Assembly: GCF_037055355.1 (NCBI RefSeq)
Contig: NZ_CP146350.1
Coordinates: 558,001 to 622,000 of the forward strand
Length of the DNA: 64,000 nucleotides
Direction: 5' to 3'
Source of the DNA: Streptomyces sp. DG1A-41
GTDB lineage: Bacteria; Actinomycetota; Actinomycetes; Streptomycetales; Streptomycetaceae
A program made the position numbers and the translations under genes. Shown here in pieces: positions 8,397 through 16,218 of this stretch. Below the pieces are notes generated by a model that had not been told where the DNA came from, did not search any database, and worked only from the letters and a program-made list of their open reading frames with translations. Position 1 is the first letter of the stretch. Every line of letters starts with the position of its first letter.

Positions 8397-10158
8397 ATGA
8401 TCACCGTTCGTGACGTCGACGTGCGCGTGGGCGCGCGTCTGCTGCTGTCCGGCGTCTCCTTCCACGTCTCCCCTGGCGACCGCATCGGCCTGGTCGGCCG
8501 CAACGGCACGGGAAAGACAACCCTGTTGCACACCCTGGCGGGCACCCTGCGGCCCGCCGCCGGGACCGTCGCCCGCACCGGTGACGTCGGCCATCTCCCG
8601 CAGGACTCCCGCGCGGCCGACCAGTCGGTCACCATCACCGACCGGATCCTGTCCGCGCGCGGCCTGGACGACGCCGTGCGGGCGCTGCGCCGGGCCGAGT
8701 CCGTCATGGCCGACGGGACGGAGCGGTCGATGAACGCCTATGTGCGGGCCGAGGCCGAGTTCCAGGCGCGCGGCGGATACGCGGCCGAGGCGGAGGCCGC
8801 CCGGGTCGCCGCCGGAGTGGGACTGCCGGCGGGGCTGATGGACCGGCCGCTGCGCGCCCTGTCGGGCGGTCAGCGCCGGCGCGTGGAGCTGGCCCGCATC
8901 CTGTTCGCCGGGCACGGCACGCTACTGCTGGACGAGCCGACGAACCATCTGGACGCCGACTCGGTCGCCTGGCTGCGCGGGTTCCTCACAAGCCACCAGG
9001 GCGGGCTCGTGATGATCAGCCACGACACGTCCCTGCTGGCCGGCACCGTGAACCGGGTCTTCCATCTGGACCCGGGGCGCGCCGCGCTCGACGTCCACAA
9101 CACCGGCTGGGACGGGTATCGGGTCCAGCGGGACGCCGACGAGCGGCGACGGGCCCGCGAGCGGGCGAACGCCGAGCGCAAGGCGGCGGCGTTGCACGCC
9201 CAGGCCGACAAGATGCGCGCCCGGGTGGCGACCGCGGTGGCCGCACGGAACATGGCCCGCCGCGCCGACCGGATGCTCGCGGACCTCGAGCCGGCCCGGC
9301 GCGCCGAGAAGACGGCCAGGATCCGGCTGCCCGAGCCGGCGCCCTGTGGCCGGATCCCGCTCGGCGCGGTCAGCCTGACCAGGTCGTACGGCGGTCAGCA
9401 CGTTCTGCGGGGCGTCGATCTCGCCGTCGACCGGGGCAGTCGTCTGGTGGTGCTAGGGCCCAACGGTGCCGGAAAGACGACCCTGTTGCGGATCCTCGCA
9501 GGGCAGGACATGCCGGACGGCGGCCGGGTGGTCCACGGGCACGGGCTGCGCCTCGGCTACTTCGCCCAGGAACACGACACGCTGGATTCGGAGAGGACGG
9601 TCCGTGAGCATCTGGCAGGTGCCGCCCCGCACCTCACCGACGGCGAAGTCCGCCAGGTCCTGGGCTCGTTCCTGTTTCTCCGGCGACGACGCCGACAAGC
9701 GCGTCGGTGTCCTCTCCGGCGGCGAGAAGACCCGGCTCGCCCTGGCGGGCCTGGTGCACTCGGGCGCGAACGTGCTGCTCCTCGACGAGCCCACCAACAA
9801 CCTCGACCCGGCCTCCCGTGCCGAGGTCCTGGCCGCGGTGGGCACCTACCCGGGCGCGATCGTCATGGTCACGCACGACGAGGACGCCGTCGACGCGCTG
9901 CGGCCGGACCGGGTGCTGCTGCTGCCGGAGGCGGAGGAGGACCTGTGGAGCGACGACCACCGGCCGGCTGCCGGAAGTCCGGGGCCGTCACGTGCCTGGC
10001 GTCCGGCCCCGGGGCCGGACGATCCGGAGGTCAGGAATCCCGGTACGCCTCCAGCAGCCGCAGCCACACCTCGCCGATCGTCGGGTACGAGGGAACCGCG
10101 TGCCACAGGCGGCCGACCGGGACCTGGCCGGCGACAGCGATCGTGGCGGAGTGGATGA
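8397..10158 (+). pseudogene. ABC-F ATPase (ribosome-protection type), frameshifted
   Basis: A twin-ATPase ABC-F protein without membrane domains. NBD1 has Walker A GRNGTGKTT, signature LSGGQ and Walker B LLLDEPTNHLD. A charged Arg/Ala-rich interdomain linker follows, and NBD2 has Walker A GPNGAGKTT. At the TTT of 9675-9677 the frame shifts: the continuation SGDDADKRVGVLSGGEKTRLAL...LLLDEPTNNLD...VTHDEDAVDALRPDRV is in the next frame, as if one T were extra. In that frame no stop follows the expected C-terminus (near LWSDD, about 9955) and it runs to 10158, antisense to the next gene, so a second lesion is likely. Such proteins dislodge macrolides, lincosamides or streptogramins from the ribosome. 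Confidence 0.85.
10001..10020. terminator. perfect 20-nt palindrome between convergent genes
   Basis: GTCCGGCCCC followed by its exact complement GGGGCCGGAC, 10 bp before the end of the flavoprotein gene. It probably forms a bidirectional terminator for that gene and the ABC-F gene. Confidence 0.65.
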
Positions 10159-11461
10159 GCTCGCCGACGCCGGGGCCGACGAGGGTCACACCGCGCAGGA
10201 TCTCGTCCTCGAGGTCGACGACCATGCGGGCGCGGCCCTTGTATCCGTCGGCGAACAGGCCCGCGCCCGCGACGGTGGACAGGTCCACGTCGACGGCCTT
10301 CACGCGATGCCCCGCCTGCTCGGCCTCGGCGAGCGACAGGCCGACGGCCGCCGCCTCCGGGTCGGTGAAGACGACCTGGGGGACGGCGGCGTGGTCGGCG
10401 GTCGCGGCATGCGCGCCCCACGGCTGTGCGAGGAGGGTCTCTCCGGTGGCCCGGGCGGCGATGGCGGCACCCGCGATACGGGCCTGGTACTTGCCCTGGT
10501 GGGTGAGCAGGGCGCGCTGGTTGACGTCGCCGACCGCGTACAGCCAGTCATGGCCGGTGACGCGGAGGCTGTCGTCGACGTCGAGCCAGGAGCCGGGTTC
10601 CAGGCCGATCGTCTCCAGGCCGAGGTCGTCGGTGCGCGGCGCGCGGCCGGTCGCGAAGAGGATCTCGTCGGCCTCGAAGCGGTCGCCGCTGTCCGTGACG
10701 GCCACCACGGTGCCGTTGTCGCGGGCCACCGATTCCACCGACGTGCCGGTGCGGACGTCCGCACCGGCCTCGGTGAGCGCCTCGGCGACGAGTTCCCCGG
10801 CGAAGGGCTCCATCCGGGCGAGCAGGCCCTTGCCGCGGACCAGCATGGTGACCTTCGAGCCCAGGGCCTGCCAGACGGTGGCCATCTCGGTGGCGACGAC
10901 GCCGCCGCCGACCACGATCAGGCGGCCGGGCACGTGCTTGGAGCTGGTGGCCTCCCGGCTGGTCCACGGCCGGACCTCGTCCAGTCCGGGCAGCCCGGGC
11001 AGGGCGGCACGGCTGCCGGCGCAGACGGCGACGGCGTGCCGGGCGGTCAGGACGCGTTCACCGCCGTCCGGGCCGGTGACCGTCACCGTGCGCGGGCCGG
11101 TGAGGCGGCCGTGGCCGCGGTACAGGTCGGCGCCGATGCTGTCGAGCCATCCGACCTGTCCGTCGTCCTTCCAGTCGGAGGTGTAGTAGTCCCGGTGGGC
11201 GAGGACCGCGGACGCGTCGAGGGGACCCCGCACCGACTGGCTCAGGCCCGGCACACGGCGAGCGTCCGCGCGGGCGATGACCGGCCGCAGCAGGGCCTTG
11301 CTGGGCATGCACGCCCAGTACGAGCACTCGCCGCCGACCAGTTCGCTCTCCACGACCGCGGTGGTCAGACCGGCCGCGCGGGTGCGGTCGGCGACGTTCT
11401 CCCCCACGGGCCCGGCCCCGACCACCACGACGTCGTACGCGTTGGTTTCCGTTTCCGTCAT
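10031..11461 (-). CDS. FAD-dependent pyridine nucleotide-disulfide oxidoreductase (Lpd/MerA-like)
   Basis: A 476-aa flavoprotein from ATG 11461. An N-terminal FAD-binding GAGPVG (15-20) is followed by a redox-active disulfide Cys46-SYWA-Cys51, a second Rossmann motif VVGGGVVATEMA for NAD(P)H, an FAD contact LYAVGDVN and a C-terminal dimerisation domain. Where dihydrolipoamide dehydrogenases carry HPT, this protein has YPT (PSYPTIGEVWL), as in mercuric reductases. No merR or HMA domain is nearby, so the substrate is open; a mycothiol or other disulfide is possible. It is divergent from trxA with 118 bp between starts, which suggests a shared redox role. Confidence 0.88.
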   Translation of the reverse strand: MTETETNAYDVVVVGAGPVGENVADRTRAAGLTTAVVESELVGGECSYWACMPSKALLRPVIARADARRVPGLSQSVRGPLDASAVLAHRDYYTSDWKDDGQVGWLDSIGADLYRGHGRLTGPRTVTVTGPDGGERVLTARHAVAVCAGSRAALPGLPGLDEVRPWTSREATSSKHVPGRLIVVGGGVVATEMATVWQALGSKVTMLVRGKGLLARMEPFAGELVAEALTEAGADVRTGTSVESVARDNGTVVAVTDSGDRFEADEILFATGRAPRTDDLGLETIGLEPGSWLDVDDSLRVTGHDWLYAVGDVNQRALLTHQGKYQARIAGAAIAARATGETLLAQPWGAHAATADHAAVPQVVFTDPEAAAVGLSLAEAEQAGHRVKAVDVDLSTVAGAGLFADGYKGRARMVVDLEDEILRGVTLVGPGVGELIHSATIAVAGQVPVGRLWHAVPSYPTIGEVWLRLLEAYRDS

Positions 11462-11579
11462 GGGGTCAGTCTGGTGGGTGGTGTGCGCCCTGGCCACACG
11501 GGTAGGGGCGCGGAATACGTGCCAGGTCGGCCGTGTTGTGCCGACGGCTTGACCCACACCAGGAAGAGGGATTTACGCC

Positions 11580-11972
11580 ATGAGCAGCACCGTGGAGCTC
11601 ACCAAGGAGAACTTCGACCAGACGGTCACGGACAACGAGTTCGTCCTGATCGACTTCTGGGCGTCCTGGTGCGGGCCGTGCAAGCAGTTCGCGCCGGTCT
11701 ACGAGAAGGCGGCGGAGGAGAACCCGGACCTCGTGTTCGGCAAGGTGGACACCGAGGCGCAGCCGGAGCTGGCCGCGGCCTTCGGTATCCAGTCGATTCC
11801 CACGCTGATGATCGTCCGTGACCAGGTCGCCGTGTTCGCCCAGCCGGGTGCCCTGCCCGAGGCCGCCCTGACGGACGTCATCGGGCAGGCCCGGAACCTC
11901 GACATGGACGAGGTCCGCAAGGCGATCGCCGAGCAGCAGGCCCAGGAGGGCCAGCAGGCGCCCCAGGGCTAG
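11580..11972 (+). CDS. trxA: thioredoxin
   Basis: A 130-aa thioredoxin with the classical active site WCGPCK (30-35), the cis-Pro loop SIPTL and the FGKVDTEAQPELA strand/helix. The AGGAAGAGGG ribosome binding site lies 9 nt before the ATG. It reduces protein disulfides in the cytoplasm. Compared with a minimal thioredoxin (about 105 aa) it has a Gln/Ala-rich C-terminal tail (AEQQAQEGQQAPQG). Its stop codon overlaps that of the convergent aldehyde dehydrogenase gene in a shared CTAG. Confidence 0.95.
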   Translation: MSSTVELTKENFDQTVTDNEFVLIDFWASWCGPCKQFAPVYEKAAEENPDLVFGKVDTEAQPELAAAFGIQSIPTLMIVRDQVAVFAQPGALPEAALTDVIGQARNLDMDEVRKAIAEQQAQEGQQAPQG

Positions 11973-13405
11973 AAGGGATACGGGGCCACGTCTCCGCGTA
12001 CCGTCGTCCAGCGCAGTTCGGTGAAGGCCTCCAGGTTGGCCTCGCCGCCGAAGCGGGCGCCGGTGCCGGAGGCGGCCACTCCGCCGAAGGGCGCCACGGC
12101 CTCGTCGTTGACGGTCTGGTCGTTGATGTGGACGATGCCGGTCGGTATGCGCTCGGCGAGGTCCAGGCCGCGGGCCGTATCGCGGGTGACGATGCCCAGG
12201 GAGAGTCCGTATTGGCTCTGCGCGGCCAGGGCCGCCGCCTCGTCGGCGGTGGTGAAGGAGCGTACGGGCGCGACGGGGCCGAAGACCTCCTCCGCGTAGG
12301 CCGGGGTGTGGTCGCCGACGTGGGCGAGGACCGTGGGCCGGTAGAAGAGCCGGTCGTGGGTGCCGCCCGCGGCGAGCTTGGCGCCCGCGGCCTTGCTGGA
12401 CTCGACCAGGCCGCTGATCTTGGCGAGCTGGCCGGAGTCGATGATCGGGCCGAGGTGGACCTGTTCGCGGTACGGGTCGCCGACGGCGAGTGAGTCCGCC
12501 TTGGCGGCGAGCCGTTCGACGTACTCGTCGTACAGGGACGCGTGCACCAGGTGGCGTCCGGTCGTCATGCAGATCTGGCCCTGGTGGAAGAACGAGCCCC
12601 AGGCGGCGGTGGAGATCACGGCGTCGAGGTCGGCGTCCGCCAACACGATCAGGGCCGAGTTGCCGCCCAGTTCCAGGTGGGCCCGCTTGAGGTGGCGGCC
12701 GGCGGCCTCGCCCACGGCCCGCCCGGCGGGGGTGGAGCCGGTGAACGAGATGACCGGCAGGCGCGGGTCGGCGACCAGGGCCTGTCCGGCGTCCGCGCCG
12801 CCGGGGAGCACGTGCAGCAGGTCCTGCGGCAGGCCCGCGGCGGCGAAGACCGCGGCGAGGGACAGCCCTCCGCAGACGGCGGTGCGCGGGTCGGGCTTGA
12901 GGACGACAGCGTTGCCGAGGGCCAGGGCCGGTGCGACGGAGCGGATGGACAGGATCAGCGGGGCGTTGAACGGGGAGATCACGCCCACGACACCGGCCGG
13001 GACGCGGCGCGTGTACGACAGGCGCGGCGCCTCGCTGGGCAGGACCTGGCCGGCCGGACGGGAGGCGAGCGCGGCGGCCTCGTAGCACTCCTGGGCTGCG
13101 ACGTGCAGTTCGAAGTCGGCCTTGCCGGGGACGGAACCGGATTCGCGGACGAGCCACTCGCGCAGTTCGGCGGCGTGTGCCGTGAACAGGTCGCCGGCCT
13201 TGCGGAGTACAGCTGCCCGGGCGAAGTGCGGGGCGCGGGCCCACTCGCGCTGGGCGGCGGCGGCCCTCCCGGCGGCGGCCCCGACGTCCTCAGGGGTGGC
13301 GAGGGCGAGGGTGCCGAGGGTTTGGCCGGTGGCGGGCTCGGTGACGGTGTACCCGGGCCCCGTCAGGGGCTGGGGCTGCCAGGTCCTGGTGTCGAGCAAC
13401 GGCAT
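11969..13405 (-). CDS. aldehyde dehydrogenase (benzaldehyde/vanillin type)
   Basis: A 478-aa NAD(P)-dependent aldehyde dehydrogenase. Nucleotide-binding Lys170 (VVLKPDPRT), FTGSTPAG (221 onward), general base Glu245 (LELGGN) and nucleophile Cys279 (HQGQICMTTGR) are all present, as is EEVFGPVAPV near residue 370. The VVLKPDP variant and overall pattern resemble the benzaldehyde dehydrogenase branch. ATG 13405 was chosen; in-frame codons extend upstream to ATG 13483. A LacI-type operator lies 150 bp upstream and a LacI gene precedes it on the same strand, suggesting substrate-induced expression. Confidence 0.9.
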   Translation of the reverse strand: MPLLDTRTWQPQPLTGPGYTVTEPATGQTLGTLALATPEDVGAAAGRAAAAQREWARAPHFARAAVLRKAGDLFTAHAAELREWLVRESGSVPGKADFELHVAAQECYEAAALASRPAGQVLPSEAPRLSYTRRVPAGVVGVISPFNAPLILSIRSVAPALALGNAVVLKPDPRTAVCGGLSLAAVFAAAGLPQDLLHVLPGGADAGQALVADPRLPVISFTGSTPAGRAVGEAAGRHLKRAHLELGGNSALIVLADADLDAVISTAAWGSFFHQGQICMTTGRHLVHASLYDEYVERLAAKADSLAVGDPYREQVHLGPIIDSGQLAKISGLVESSKAAGAKLAAGGTHDRLFYRPTVLAHVGDHTPAYAEEVFGPVAPVRSFTTADEAAALAAQSQYGLSLGIVTRDTARGLDLAERIPTGIVHINDQTVNDEAVAPFGGVAASGTGARFGGEANLEAFTELRWTTVRGDVAPYPF

Positions 13406-13552
13406 GACGGCTCTCCGATCGATCGGTACCGGCTGACGGGGTGGTCGGATTTCCCGTGAGTGCGCGGCCGGTTCGGCGGTCATAGGGCGGGACGCGGCGA
13501 CCGGGCCGCATCCGTGCGTGCCGGTGGCCCGCGTTCGCACGCGTCCCCATTT

Positions 13553-13568
13553 TGTTGAGCGTGCAACA
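13553..13568. promoter_or_regulatory. LacI-family operator
   Basis: TGTTGAGCGTGCAACA: TGTTG arms around a central CG, the usual geometry of LacI/GalR operators. It sits between the LacI gene and the aldehyde dehydrogenase gene, in the likely promoter region of the latter. Confidence 0.6.
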
Positions 13569-13643
13569 TCCTAGTCATGCGCAGGACGCCGAACGCCCCC
13601 TGCTCCGCCCCGCGCGGTCCGGACCCACCGCTACGGAGTCGGG

Positions 13644-14693
13644 TCAGCTCGACTCGCGGTGCAGCACCGTGGCACCCAGCACCTTGTGCGTCTCGGGCTC
13701 GGTGCCGGGCTTGCGCACGGCGCGGTCGACCAGTTCGGCGAGTTCACGGCCGGAGGGCAGTTCCAGGCGGACCGTGCTGAGCCGCGGCCGCAGCAGCCGG
13801 CCGAGCGTCAGATCGTCGGCGCCGATCACGGCCGTCTCCTCGGGGATGCGGATGCCCTCGTCCTGGAGGGCTCGCATCAGCAGCATCGCGTACTCGTCGT
13901 TGTAGGTGAACACGGCGTCCAGGCCGAGGCCCCGCCAGTGGGCGGCGAGGCGCGCGGCGGCCTCCTCGTCGTACGGGAGGGGCAGTTCGGTCACGGTGGC
14001 GTCGGTGCCCCGAAGGGACTGGCGCACGCCGTCGAGCCGGGGCGCGGAGAACGCCTCGAGGCCGGGTTCGCGCGGGACGACGACGCCGATGCGGCGCCTG
14101 CCGCTGTCGTAGAGGTGAGAGCCCGCGCTGTGGCCGACCACGTCGTGGTTTACGAGAAGGGCGTGCGCGCCCTCGATGGTCTCCGGGCCGAGGGTGACCA
14201 CGGCCCGTGCCCCCGAACGCTTGAGCACCGCTACGCCGCGCGGGCCGAGCCCGGAACCGGGCACGAGCACGGCCACGGGCCGCAACTCGGCCCAGGCGCG
14301 GGCGGCTTCGTCGCCGTGCGGGCCGCCGGTGCCGTACTGCACGACCGTGTAGTCCAGGCTGCCGAGCGCGCCCTGGAGGTCGGTGAGGAACCGGTGGTAG
14401 AGCGGGCCGACGGGGAAGGTCGGCGCGGGGATGAGGACCATACGGCTGTGCCCGGCGCGCAGGCTGCGGGCCGCCGCGTGCGGGACGTACCCGAGTTCCC
14501 TCGCGGCCTCGTGGACCCGGCGGCGGGTGGGCTCGCTGATCCGTACGGCGCTGGTGTTGTTGAGGACGTAGGAGACGGTCGCGCGCGAGACACCGGCCAG
14601 GCGGGCCACGTCGGCGCTCGTGGGCACGGAGCGCGACGGTGCGGGGGACGGGGGCGCGGGCGTTTTCGGTATCTGCACCATGACGTACGGCAT
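13644..14693 (-). CDS. LacI-family transcriptional regulator
   Basis: About 349 aa from ATG 14693; ATG 14681 (MVQIPKTP) is an equally possible start. The N-terminal helix-turn-helix and hinge helix are TSADVARLAGVSRATVSYVLN followed by a typical RRRVHEAARELGYVP. The rest is a periplasmic-binding-protein-like effector domain ending SGRELAELVDRAV...VLHRESS. It probably represses the downstream aldehyde dehydrogenase gene through the operator at 13553-13568. The effector is unknown; the family usually senses sugars. Confidence 0.9.
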   Translation of the reverse strand: MPYVMVQIPKTPAPPSPAPSRSVPTSADVARLAGVSRATVSYVLNNTSAVRISEPTRRRVHEAARELGYVPHAAARSLRAGHSRMVLIPAPTFPVGPLYHRFLTDLQGALGSLDYTVVQYGTGGPHGDEAARAWAELRPVAVLVPGSGLGPRGVAVLKRSGARAVVTLGPETIEGAHALLVNHDVVGHSAGSHLYDSGRRRIGVVVPREPGLEAFSAPRLDGVRQSLRGTDATVTELPLPYDEEAAARLAAHWRGLGLDAVFTYNDEYAMLLMRALQDEGIRIPEETAVIGADDLTLGRLLRPRLSTVRLELPSGRELAELVDRAVRKPGTEPETHKVLGATVLHRESS

Positions 14694-14774
14694 CTTGGCA
14701 GAAGCCCCAATGCGCCTTTCAGGCGGGGGAGTTGTGAGGAAGCCGTGAGCGGTCACGGCGCCCTGTCCGCGCGC

Positions 14775-15443
14775 TCAGCCGCCCGTGGCCGCGCCCGTCA
14801 CCCGGTCGACGAGGTCGGCCCAGGCGTCCTCCAGGCGGGCCAGGGGTATCCCGCTCTGTCTGGTCAGGTGGTGGATCAGGGCGGGGTCGAGCTGGCCCAT
14901 CAAGGTGTGGGAGAGCAGTTCGCAGTCCGCTTCCGGGACGACCTGGCGCAGCAGCATGGCCACGTGGTGGCGCAGCACCCGGCGGGGCGGGGTGGTGAAG
15001 CGGCGGCTGGCGCCCGGCTCGGCCGCCAGCTGCAGCTCCAGTTCGTCGGTCGAGCGGCGCAGCATCGCGCGGCCGAACGCCCGCAGCCGCTCCACGGGGG
15101 GCGCTCCGGGTCCGAGCGGCGGCGGCCCGGTGAGGAACGCGGCCTGGAACTTCTTCTCGGAGTGATCGAGCAGCGCCATGAGCAGACCGGTGCGGTCGCC
15201 GAACCGGCGGAAGACCGTGCCCTTGCCGACACGGGCTTCGGCGGCCACCGCCTCCATCGTGACGGCGTCCGCGCCGCGCTCCGCCACCAGCCGCGCGGCG
15301 GCCTCCAGCAGCCGGGCCCGGTTGCGCGCGGCGTCGGCCCGCAGGCACGGCTCGTCGGGCTCCAGGGCGGTGCCGAGCTGGAGCAGCTCGGGGTGGCCGA
15401 CGGACTCCTGGGGCGTCGGGAAGGGCGGCGGGACGGTGGACAT
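14775..15443 (-). CDS. TetR-family regulator
   Basis: A 222-aa repressor from ATG 15443 (MSTVPPP). The DNA-binding domain is at about residues 38-90: ARLLEAAARLVAERGADAVTMEAVAAEARVGKGTVFRRFGDR, a textbook TetR helix-turn-helix. The C-terminal half is the ligand-binding domain (LRRHTDEL-like helices; HTLMGQLDPALIHHL). The divergent FMN reductase gene and two palindromes between the genes indicate that it represses both itself and that gene. Confidence 0.92.
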   Translation of the reverse strand: MSTVPPPFPTPQESVGHPELLQLGTALEPDEPCLRADAARNRARLLEAAARLVAERGADAVTMEAVAAEARVGKGTVFRRFGDRTGLLMALLDHSEKKFQAAFLTGPPPLGPGAPPVERLRAFGRAMLRRSTDELELQLAAEPGASRRFTTPPRRVLRHHVAMLLRQVVPEADCELLSHTLMGQLDPALIHHLTRQSGIPLARLEDAWADLVDRVTGAATGG

Positions 15444-15474
15444 GAAGCCAGCGTAAAGCATCGGGACCAAAACT

Positions 15475-15523
15475 GGACCGCGGTCCGGTTAGGATGGTAG
15501 AACATTAAACGGACCCCGGTCCG
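15475..15523. promoter_or_regulatory. two TetR-type operators between divergent genes
   Basis: GGACCGCGGTCC (15475-15486, perfect palindrome) and CGGACCCCGGTCCG (15510-15523, arms CGGACC/GGTCCG). The sites share CGGACC half-sites and their centres are 36 bp apart. They occupy the region between the TetR gene and the FMN reductase gene. Confidence 0.75.
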
Positions 15524-15572
15524 TATCGTTACGGCAGTGTTCAGAGCCGTTCTTCACTACGTGGGAGTCAGC

Positions 15573-16136
15573 ATGTCTGTTCGTATCCTCGCGCTCGTCG
15601 GCAGCCTTCGCGCCGGTTCGCACAACCGGCAGCTCGCCGAGGCCGCCGTCAAGCTCGCCCCCGAGGGTGCCGAGGTGGAACTGTTCGAGGGGCTGGCCGA
15701 GACCCCCTTCTACAACGAGGACATCGACGTCGAGGGCAGCGTTCCGGCCGCCGCCGCGAAGCTGCGTGAGGCCGCGAACGCGGCCGACGGCCTGATTCTG
15801 TTCACGCCCGAGTACAACGGCACCATCCCGGCCGTCCTGAAGAACGCCATCGACTGGCTGTCCCGCCCGTACGGTGCCGGTGCCCTCAGCGGCAAGCCGG
15901 TCGCCGTGGTCGGCACCGCGTTCGGCCAGTACGGCGGTGTCTGGGCGCACGACGAGACCCGCAAGTCCGTGGGCGTGGCCGGCGGCAAGGTGCTGGAGGA
16001 CGTCAAGCTGTCCATCCCGGGCTCGATGACCCGCTTCGCCGAGACGCACCCGGCCGACGACGCCGAGGTCGCCGCGCAGCTGACCGAGGTCATCGCCCGT
16101 CTGCACAGCAACGCCACGGAGTCGGCCGCTGCCTGA
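15573..16136 (+). CDS. NADPH-dependent FMN reductase
   Basis: A 187-aa flavodoxin-fold quinone/FMN reductase. The phosphate-binding loop is GSLRAGSHNRQLAEA at the N-terminus; the FMN contact TPEYNGTIPAVLKNAIDWLSR (about 85-105) is characteristic. ATG 15573 follows a GGGAG. It catalyses two-electron reduction of quinones, flavins or chromate. Control by the divergent TetR suggests induction by an electrophile or quinone. Confidence 0.92.
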   Translation: MSVRILALVGSLRAGSHNRQLAEAAVKLAPEGAEVELFEGLAETPFYNEDIDVEGSVPAAAAKLREAANAADGLILFTPEYNGTIPAVLKNAIDWLSRPYGAGALSGKPVAVVGTAFGQYGGVWAHDETRKSVGVAGGKVLEDVKLSIPGSMTRFAETHPADDAEVAAQLTEVIARLHSNATESAAA

Positions 16137-16158
16137 CCCGATCTCGCGCGGTGCCAGT

Positions 16159-16192
16159 GAGGGGCCGAGGCCGTTGCCGGCCGCGGCCCCTC
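16159..16192. terminator. terminator hairpin
   Basis: GAGGGGCCG and CGGCCCCTC, a perfect 9-bp stem with a 16-nt GC-rich loop, between the convergent FMN reductase and XdhC genes. Confidence 0.7.
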
Positions 16193-16218
16193 CGGCGTGT
16201 CGTCGGCGAAGTCGCCGC

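Noticed and set aside
9675..9680. Programmed +1 frameshifting in the ABC-F gene
   Set aside because: No known slippery site or stimulatory structure for bacterial frameshifting is visible, and similar single-base indels occur throughout the window.
8364..11186. A 940-codon plus-strand open frame continuing from the ABC-F gene
   Set aside because: After 9677 it has no ABC homology and runs antisense to the flavoprotein gene; it is the wrong frame after the indel.
9707..11821. A 700-codon plus-strand open frame antisense to the flavoprotein gene
   Set aside because: It has no domain similarity and overlaps two well-supported genes.
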